A stretch of DNA of 10,890 nt. Source: DASTHS01 sp035718085 (GTDB taxonomy: Bacteria; Actinomycetota; Acidimicrobiia; Acidimicrobiales; Palsa-688). A model generated the notes under the pieces. That model had not been told where the DNA came from. It searched no databases and was given only the letters and a program-made list of their open reading frames with translations. This document shows positions 6,200 to 10,890 of this stretch, one piece after another; within the stretch, counting starts at the first letter, position 1; the number at the start of each line of letters is the position of its first letter. A program made the translations under genes and the position numbers. The stretch spans positions 1-10,890 of the forward strand of contig DASTHS010000290.1 in NCBI GenBank assembly GCA_035718085.1, read 5' to 3'.

Positions 6200-7762
6200 A
6201 TGACCCGAGTGCTCAAGCGTGGCACCGCCTGGGAGGAGGTCTACGCCCGCTGCTGTGCGGCGGCGCCCGAGGCGTTCGACCGTGACCGCCTGCGCAACCT
6301 GGTCGGTGGCGAGTGGCGGCGCGTCGGGGTGCCGGGCCACCACGTCACCCCCGTCGACGGCAGCCACATCCAGGGGCCGCCCCGGCTGAGCGTCGACGAG
6401 GCCGCCGACGCCGTGGCGGGCGCCGTCGCCGAGCACCGCGAGTGGACGTCGGTCGACCTCGACGACCGACGGGCCCGGGTGACCGAGGCGGTCGACCTGC
6501 TCGTCGAGCAGCGCGACCTGCTGGCGCTGCTGCTGGTGTGGGAGATCGGCAAGCCCTGGCGGCTGGCCACCGCGGATGTCGACCGCTGCCTCGACGGCGC
6601 CCGCTGGTACGTGCAGGAGATCGAACGCCAGCTCGCCGCCGGCACCGACGCGGCCCGCCGGCCCCTGCCCGGGCCGGTCTCCAACATCGCCTCCTGGAAC
6701 TACCCGATGAGCGTGCAGGTGCACGCCGAGCTGGTGCAGGTGCTGGCGGGCAACGGGGTGGTGGCCAAGACGCCGAGCCAGGGCGGCTTCCACTGCCTGA
6801 CCCTGGCCCACGCCATGATGCGCCGAGCCGGGCTGCCGGTGACGCTGCTGTCGGGCCCCGGCGCCGCCCTCGGCGAGGTGCTGGTGCGCTCCGAGGGCCT
6901 CGGCGCCCTCGCGTTCGTCGGCGGGCGCGCCAACGGGCGCCAGGTGGCGAGCAGCCTGGCCGACACCGGCCGGCGCCACATGCTCGAGCAGGAGGGCCTC
7001 AACTGCTGGGGCATCTGGGACTTCACCCAGTGGCCGCTGCTGGCCCAGCACCTGCGCAAGGGGTTCGAGTACGCCAAGCAGCGCTGCACGGCGTACCCCC
7101 GGTACGTGGTGCAACGGCGCCTCTTCCCGGCCTTCCTCGACATGTACCTGCCGGTGGTCAAGGCGGTGCGCTTCGGCCACCCGCTGGCCGTGGCGTCGCC
7201 CGACGACCCCTTCCCCGAGCTCGACTACGGGCCGCTGATCTCCGCGTCGAAGGCGGCCGAGCTGTCGGCGGCGTTCGACGAGGCCACCCGGGGCGGGGGC
7301 ATCCCGCTGGCGCGGCGGTCGGTGGGCGAGGGCACCTTCGTCGACGGCACCGACACCTCCGCCTACGCCGCCCCGGCGTGCGTGCTGGCCCCCCCGTCGA
7401 ACTGGTCGCTGCACCACGCCGAGCCGTTCGGGCCGCTCGACTCGGTGGTGCTGGTCGACACCGAGGCCGAGCTGCTGGCGGCCATGAACGCCTCGAACGG
7501 TTCGCTGGTCGGCTCGATCGCCACCGACGACCCCGACCTGGCGGCGCGGGTGAGCGAGCAGCTGCAGGCGTTCAAGGTGGGGGTCAACAAGCCCCGCAGC
7601 CGCGGCGACCGCGAGGAGGTCTTCGGGGGCCTGGGCGGGTCGTGGAAGGGGGCGTTCGTCGGCGGCGACCTGCTGGTGCGCGCCGTCACCGAGGGCCCCG
7701 ACGGCGCCGCCGAGCGCCTCTACGGCAACTTCCCCGACTACTCGTTGCTGCCCGAGCGCTGA
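6200..7762 (+). CDS. Aldehyde dehydrogenase family protein, substrate unknown
   Basis: 520 residues, slightly longer than a typical 480-500 residue NAD(P)-dependent aldehyde dehydrogenase. Catalytic landmarks are present: N167 in SWNYP, K190 in VVAKTPS, a Gly-rich turn FVGGRANG (239-246), E263 in MLEQEG, C296 in KQRCTAY and E408 in AEPFGP. The fold and chemistry (aldehyde to acid through a Cys thioester) are therefore likely. The general-base motif is unusual: families read LELGG, here it is LEQEG, and the thiol motif GQxC reads KQRC. These changes place it in a divergent branch that I cannot name. The ATG has GGAGG 5 bases upstream. Neighbours give no hint of a pathway, and it appears to be a single-gene unit between two hairpins. 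Confidence 0.88.
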   Translation: MTRVLKRGTAWEEVYARCCAAAPEAFDRDRLRNLVGGEWRRVGVPGHHVTPVDGSHIQGPPRLSVDEAADAVAGAVAEHREWTSVDLDDRRARVTEAVDLLVEQRDLLALLLVWEIGKPWRLATADVDRCLDGARWYVQEIERQLAAGTDAARRPLPGPVSNIASWNYPMSVQVHAELVQVLAGNGVVAKTPSQGGFHCLTLAHAMMRRAGLPVTLLSGPGAALGEVLVRSEGLGALAFVGGRANGRQVASSLADTGRRHMLEQEGLNCWGIWDFTQWPLLAQHLRKGFEYAKQRCTAYPRYVVQRRLFPAFLDMYLPVVKAVRFGHPLAVASPDDPFPELDYGPLISASKAAELSAAFDEATRGGGIPLARRSVGEGTFVDGTDTSAYAAPACVLAPPSNWSLHHAEPFGPLDSVVLVDTEAELLAAMNASNGSLVGSIATDDPDLAARVSEQLQAFKVGVNKPRSRGDREEVFGGLGGSWKGAFVGGDLLVRAVTEGPDGAAERLYGNFPDYSLLPER

Positions 7763-7800
7763 CCGTCGCCCCACCGGCGGCGGCGGCGGGCGGGGTCAGC
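7758..7800 (+). terminator. Hairpin overlapping the aldehyde dehydrogenase stop
   Basis: Perfect arms GCTGACC (7758-7764) and GGTCAGC (7794-7800) include the TGA stop codon. Inside them CGCCC (7767-7771) can pair with GGGCG (7788-7792), leaving a 16-base loop and a small internal mismatch. The position suits an intrinsic terminator. There is no T run. Confidence 0.45.
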
Positions 7801-7838
7801 GGGGTCAAGGGCGGCGGCGCCCCCGCCGACAGGAGGGT

Positions 7839-8120
7839 GTGCGCCTCGCCCGCATGCGCCTCTCGCTCACCCTCGCCGGCCTCGCCGCCCTGGCGGTCAT
7901 CACGATCTTGGGGGCCCGGTCGTGCGGGCCCGTGCCCGGCACGGCGACCCCCCGCCAGTTCCTGCAGACCGGCCTCGCCGGCGTCTGCGCCGATGCCACC
8001 GCCACCGCGGCCGCCGGCGGCGACTCGGCGCCGGTCACCCTGTCGGTCCCGGCGGACGCGGCCCTCGGCCTCGCCGGCGGCACCACCTCCTGCCCCCCGG
8101 CGGCGCCCACCGCGCCCTGA
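7839..8120 (+). CDS. Small exported or membrane-anchored protein, hypothetical
   Basis: 93 residues from GTG 7839, or 88 from ATG 7854. Basic residues (RLARMRL) precede a hydrophobic helix LTLAGLAALAVITILGA, which reads as a signal peptide or anchor. The rest is about 65 residues rich in Ala, Pro, Thr and Gly, with three cysteines (C29, C50, C85), and no family I recognise. There is no proper lipobox before C29 (it reads GARSC). The strong AGGAGG at 7831-7836 is 2 bases from the GTG and 17 from the ATG, so neither start is ideally placed. Consistent G/C third positions and the lack of a competing gene support it. It stands alone between a hairpin and a convergent regulator gene. Its role is unknown. 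Confidence 0.6.
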   Translation: MRLARMRLSLTLAGLAALAVITILGARSCGPVPGTATPRQFLQTGLAGVCADATATAAAGGDSAPVTLSVPADAALGLAGGTTSCPPAAPTAP

Positions 8121-8155
8121 GCCCTTCCCCCTGCCGGCGGGCGCGCCGGGGCTCA
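8118..8155. terminator. Bidirectional hairpin at convergent stops
   Basis: An inner perfect stem CCGGCG (8134-8139) and CGCCGG (8144-8149) with a 4-base loop sits inside longer arms TGAGCCC (8118-8124) and GGGCTCA (8149-8155). The outer arms begin and end with the TGA stop codons of the two convergent genes. Inner and outer stems share base 8149, so they are partly alternative structures. Confidence 0.55.
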
Positions 8156-9280
8156 CGTGACGGCGGCCGCGCCCCCTCGCGACGGCTCGGCGGCCCAGCG
8201 GTACCCCCGGCGCACGATGGTCTCGAGGGCCGACCCCGCCGGGCCCAGCTTGGCGCGCAGGCGCCCGATGACGGTCTCGAGGGCCCGGGCGTCACCCCCT
8301 CCCCACACCTCCCGAAGCAGGGCGCCGCGCGGAGCGACCGCGCCCTGGCGGCGCACCAGGGCGGTGAACACGGCGCGCTCGCGGTCGGTCAGGCGCGTCG
8401 GGGTGCCGTCGACCACCACGACCGCACCTTGCACGACGAGCCCCACCCCGCCAGCTCGGAACGTCTGGCGCCGACCGTCGAGCTCGTCGCCCACCTGGCG
8501 CACCAGCGAGCCGAGGCGCCAGGCCGGCGGCACGAGCGGCGCGCTGACCCCCGCGGCGCGTGCCGCGTCGGCGCACACCGGCCCGATGCACGCGACGACC
8601 ATCGTGTCGAGGGCCCGGCGCAGGGCGTCACGCCGGTCGCGCCGGTCCGCGACCTCGAAGAGGTTGGTGACCGCCGGGGCGGCGGTGAAGGTGATGGCGT
8701 CGACCGTCCCGGCGGTGCAGCGCTCGACCAGCTGCGCGACCGGTTCGATGCGCTCGGGGAGGGTGGCCCGGTACACGGGCAGCTCGACGACGTCCGCCCC
8801 CGCAGCCCGCAGCCGGGCGGCCTCGCCCCCCGAGCCGCCGCCGTCGAGCTGCACGGCGATGCGGGCGCCGTCGACCCCACCGGCGAGCAGGTGGTCGGTC
8901 AGCTCGCGCAGCCGGCCGCTCTCGGCCCGCCACGCCACCTCGAGGCCGGCGGTGGCCACCGCCCCGGCGGCCTTCGGGCCGCGCGCCACCACCCGCGCAC
9001 GCCCCAGGGCGCTGAGCAGGGGAGCGTCGAGCCCCCAGCTGGAAGCGAGGCCGAGCCAGCCGCGCACCCCGAGCGACGTGGTGGCCACCAGCACGTCGGG
9101 TGGGGTGGCGACCAGGGCCTCGGTGGCAGCGCGGAGGCGCTCGTCCCCGGCGATCGGCACGGTGCGGACGGCCGGGGCATGCACCACGTCGACCCCGAGA
9201 CGGCGCAGCATCACCAGCTGCTCGTCGCCGCGGCGGTCCGCGGTGACGGCCACGGTGAAGCCGGCAAGGTCGGTCGCCAT
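8153..9280 (-). CDS. nnaR: HemD-like/winged-helix transcriptional regulator of nitrate/nitrite assimilation (NnaR-like)
   Basis: 375 residues in two parts. Residues 7-265 resemble uroporphyrinogen-III synthase (HemD): GFTVAVTADRRGDE, ATTSLGVRGWL, the two-lobe layout and ITFTAAPAVTNLF. Residues about 280-363 are an OmpR/PhoB-type winged helix: RLTDRERAVFTALV, VAPRGALLREVWGG, ALETVIGRLRAKLG and IVRRGYRW. This fusion is that of Streptomyces NnaR (SCO2958) and mycobacterial relatives such as Rv0260c, which act with GlnR to switch on nitrate/nitrite uptake and reduction. The HemD-like part is thought to be a sensor or structural domain, and enzyme activity is unproven. It is divergent from narK, which matches this role. 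The ATG at 9280 begins the conserved part. It lacks a clear ribosome site, and GTG 9289 is an alternative. Confidence 0.85.
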   Translation of the reverse strand: MATDLAGFTVAVTADRRGDEQLVMLRRLGVDVVHAPAVRTVPIAGDERLRAATEALVATPPDVLVATTSLGVRGWLGLASSWGLDAPLLSALGRARVVARGPKAAGAVATAGLEVAWRAESGRLRELTDHLLAGGVDGARIAVQLDGGGSGGEAARLRAAGADVVELPVYRATLPERIEPVAQLVERCTAGTVDAITFTAAPAVTNLFEVADRRDRRDALRRALDTMVVACIGPVCADAARAAGVSAPLVPPAWRLGSLVRQVGDELDGRRQTFRAGGVGLVVQGAVVVVDGTPTRLTDRERAVFTALVRRQGAVAPRGALLREVWGGGDARALETVIGRLRAKLGPAGSALETIVRRGYRWAAEPSRGGAAAVT

Positions 9281-9315
9281 CGGCAGCACAGGCAACCATG
9301 CGCGTCGCCCGCCCA

Positions 9316-9330
9316 CGACCGATCCGGTCG
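9316..9330. promoter_or_regulatory. 15-bp palindrome upstream of nnaR
   Basis: Perfect arms CGACCG (9316-9321) and CGGTCG (9325-9330) surround ATC, 36-50 bases upstream of the nnaR ATG. Position and symmetry suit an operator for a dimeric regulator, possibly nnaR itself. The element is short, and chance is possible in GC-rich sequence. Confidence 0.35.
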
Positions 9331-9352
9331 ATCGCAACGCGCCGTTCACGGT

Positions 9353-9368
9353 GTTTCGGGGGTGTTTC
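9353..9368 (-). promoter_or_regulatory. GlnR-like direct repeat in the nnaR-narK intergenic region
   Basis: On the minus strand two GAAAC pentamers are separated by exactly 6 bases, an 11-bp period or about one helical turn. The GlnR site is described as GTNAC-n6-GAAAC, so the second half fits exactly and the first partly. A GTAAC at 9431-9435 is a further possible half. The 188-bp gap 9281-9468 otherwise shows no clear -10/-35 pair and no good ribosome site for either gene. Confidence 0.45.
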
Positions 9369-9468
9369 GCGCACCTCGCGAGCCGGTCGGTGCCGCTGTG
9401 ACGGGGGTGCAACCCGATCGTCGCCGTCGGGTAACGCTGCCGACCGACCGGCCCGCTGGACTCGGGCC

Positions 9469-10890
9469 ATGCCGATCGTGCGCACCACCGGAAGGGTCAC
9501 CCTCGAGGCGTTCGACCCAGACGACCCCGAGCAGTGGGACGGCGGCGGCGCCTCGCTGGCGCGCCGCACCCTGGGGATCTCGATGTTCGCCGAGCACCTC
9601 GGCTTCGTGGTGTGGGCACTCTGGACCGTCGTCGTGCTCGACCTGGGCGACGCCGGCATCGCCCTGCCGCTCTCCGACCGGTTCGTGCTCACGCTGCTGC
9701 CGAACCTGATCGGGGCGCTGCTGCGCATCCCCTACGGCCTGGCCGTGCAGCGGTGGGGCGGCCGCACGTGGACCACGGTGAGCGCAGCGCTGCTGCTCGT
9801 CCCGCTCCTCGCCCTGGCCGTCGTCGTCCCGAGCGGGTGGCTGGCGGCGCAGCACCACGGCGTGCAGCTCGCCGTGCTCGCCGCCTGCGCCGCCACCTCC
9901 GGGCTGGGGGGCGGGAACTTCGCGTCGTCGATGGCCAACATCTCCTGGTGGTTCCCCGAGCGCCGGAAGGGCTGGGCGCTCGGGTTGAACGCCGCGGGTG
10001 GCAACCTCGGCACGGCCGTCGTGCAGCTGCTCGTGCCGCTGGTGGTGGTGGCCGGCCTCCCGGCGGCGGAGGCCCACCGGGCCCACCACCGGGTGCACCT
10101 CGCCGCTGCCGGGTGGGTGTGGGTGCCCCTCGTCGTGGCGGCCGCCGGCCTGGCGTGGTCACGGATGCCCGAGCTGGGCACCGACGGCCGGGCCGGCCGG
10201 CGGTCGGCGGCCAGCTTCCGGGAGGCCGCCGCCGACCTGCACACCTGGGTGCTCTCGGCGATCTACGTCGGCACGTTCGGCACCTTCATCGGGTTCTCGT
10301 TCGCGCTGCCGCTGGTGGTGAAGGAGAGCTTCCCGTCGTTCCTGTCCGGGCATCCCTTCATCGCCACCTACCTGGCCGGCCTCGGCTTCACCGGGGCCCT
10401 CCTCGGCTCGGCCGCCCGGCCGCTCGGCGGGTGGCTCGCCGACCGCCTCGGCGGCCCGCAGGTCACCCTGGCCGCCTTCGCCGGGATGGCGGCCGGTGTG
10501 GCCGTCGCCATCGCCGGGGTGCGGGCCCACGCCTTCCCGGTGGCCTTCGCCGGCTTCCAGGTGGTGTTCGTCTCCTCGGGGGCGGGCAACGGGTCGACCT
10601 ACAAGATGATCCCCGCCGTGTTCGCCTGTCGCGACGGCGCCCCGTCGGCGACCGCGGCGGCCAAGCGACGGGCGGCGGCCGCCATGAGCATCGCCGGGGC
10701 GGTAGGCGCCCTCGGCGGGGTCGGGGTGCAAGTGGCGCTCCGGCAGGCCAGCCTGCACGTGTCGGCCCTCGAGGCGGCCGCTGCGACCCCGGCGGCGGTG
10801 GCACGCATCGCCGCCACGCACGCGGCGTGGTCGGTGCCCGCACTCGGCGCCTTCCTCCTCTCCTACGTGGCCTTCGCCGGCCTCACCTGG
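9469..10890 (+). CDS. narK: NarK-type nitrate/nitrite transporter (MFS, NNP family), 3' end outside window
   Basis: 474 codons are present and the frame is still open at the edge, within or after the last helix, so little is missing. The NNP family marks are clear: the long motif at 147-181 (GGGNFASSMANISWW through KGWALGLNAAGGNLG) and the second, GAGNGSTYKMIP (371-382). R86 in LLRIPYG and R317 in ARPLGGW match the two substrate-binding Arg residues of E. coli NarK (R89, R305). The protein brings nitrate in or exchanges it for nitrite across the cell membrane. About 12 hydrophobic segments can be traced. An N-terminal cytoplasmic stretch (1-34) includes DPEQWDGGG. The loop between the last two helices (about 425-453) looks longer and more Ala-rich than I remember in relatives. 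Divergent nnaR and the GlnR-like repeat point to control by nitrogen supply. Confidence 0.93.
   Translation, partial: MPIVRTTGRVTLEAFDPDDPEQWDGGGASLARRTLGISMFAEHLGFVVWALWTVVVLDLGDAGIALPLSDRFVLTLLPNLIGALLRIPYGLAVQRWGGRTWTTVSAALLLVPLLALAVVVPSGWLAAQHHGVQLAVLAACAATSGLGGGNFASSMANISWWFPERRKGWALGLNAAGGNLGTAVVQLLVPLVVVAGLPAAEAHRAHHRVHLAAAGWVWVPLVVAAAGLAWSRMPELGTDGRAGRRSAASFREAAADLHTWVLSAIYVGTFGTFIGFSFALPLVVKESFPSFLSGHPFIATYLAGLGFTGALLGSAARPLGGWLADRLGGPQVTLAAFAGMAAGVAVAIAGVRAHAFPVAFAGFQVVFVSSGAGNGSTYKMIPAVFACRDGAPSATAAAKRRAAAAMSIAGAVGALGGVGVQVALRQASLHVSALEAAAATPAAVARIAATHAAWSVPALGAFLLSYVAFAGLTW

Noticed and set aside
6062..7774. Open minus-strand frame of about 570 codons opposite the aldehyde dehydrogenase gene
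   Set aside because: Long antisense frames are expected in very GC-rich genes. The product is Gly/Arg/His-rich without domains, while the plus strand encodes a complete enzyme.
6313..8160. 615-codon plus-strand frame within and past the aldehyde dehydrogenase gene
   Set aside because: It is an Arg/Pro/Gly-rich out-of-frame shadow of the enzyme gene, with no recognisable domain.
9441..9451. CGACCGACCGG repeat upstream of narK considered as a regulator site
   Set aside because: It is too short and low in complexity for this GC content, with no symmetry or spacing that matches a known site.
7922..9709. Open plus-strand frame of about 595 codons running across nnaR into narK
   Set aside because: It is low in domain content and lies antisense to the clear HemD-winged-helix gene, so it is a shadow frame.

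Overview
This is a very GC-rich window of about 10.9 kb with dense, mostly same-direction coding, strong third-position G/C preference, frequent GTG starts and short gene overlaps. Several products match actinobacterial types: a Zur close to mycobacterial FurB, an NnaR-like HemD-winged-helix regulator next to a nitrate transporter, and Ser/Thr-rich surface proteins. I infer a high-GC actinobacterium. Class Acidimicrobiia (Iamia-like) is my guess from gene style and is not shown by any marker. I see no rRNA, tRNA, CRISPR, insertion sequence or phage gene, so the window looks like ordinary chromosome.

Layout. 1-978 (minus): a partial small membrane protein, and upstream of it a secreted or anchored Ser/Thr/Ala-rich protein with a His/Gly/Ser tail. 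979-1085: divergent promoter region. 1086-1304 (plus): a small two-helix membrane protein. 1406-2176 (plus): a crotonase-fold enzyme with the active-site pattern of a PaaG-like isomerase rather than a hydratase. 2183-2638 (minus): a Zur-type zinc regulator, divergent from a tightly coupled plus-strand operon (2700-6119) for a metal ABC importer: lipoprotein binding protein, ATPase and two different ABC-3 permeases. An imperfect palindrome at 2669-2689 between zur and the operon is a good Zur operator candidate. 6200-7762 (plus): a divergent aldehyde dehydrogenase. 7839-8120 (plus): a small exported protein of unknown role. 8153-9280 (minus) and 9469 to the window end (plus): NnaR-like regulator and NarK-type nitrate/nitrite transporter, sharing a 188-bp intergenic region with a GlnR-like direct repeat and a separate palindrome.

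How it works together. The centre is a zinc homeostasis locus: zinc-loaded Zur would shut off the importer and perhaps itself. The right end is a nitrogen locus in which an NnaR-like protein would, with GlnR, turn on nitrate/nitrite uptake. The other genes are single units without a clear shared pathway.

I did not find a convincing new multi-gene system. The points most worth checking are the altered DNA-recognition helix of the Zur protein together with its GC-rich operator candidate, the Glu third ligand of the metal-binding lipoprotein, the active-site changes in the crotonase and aldehyde dehydrogenase, and the nnaR-narK control region.
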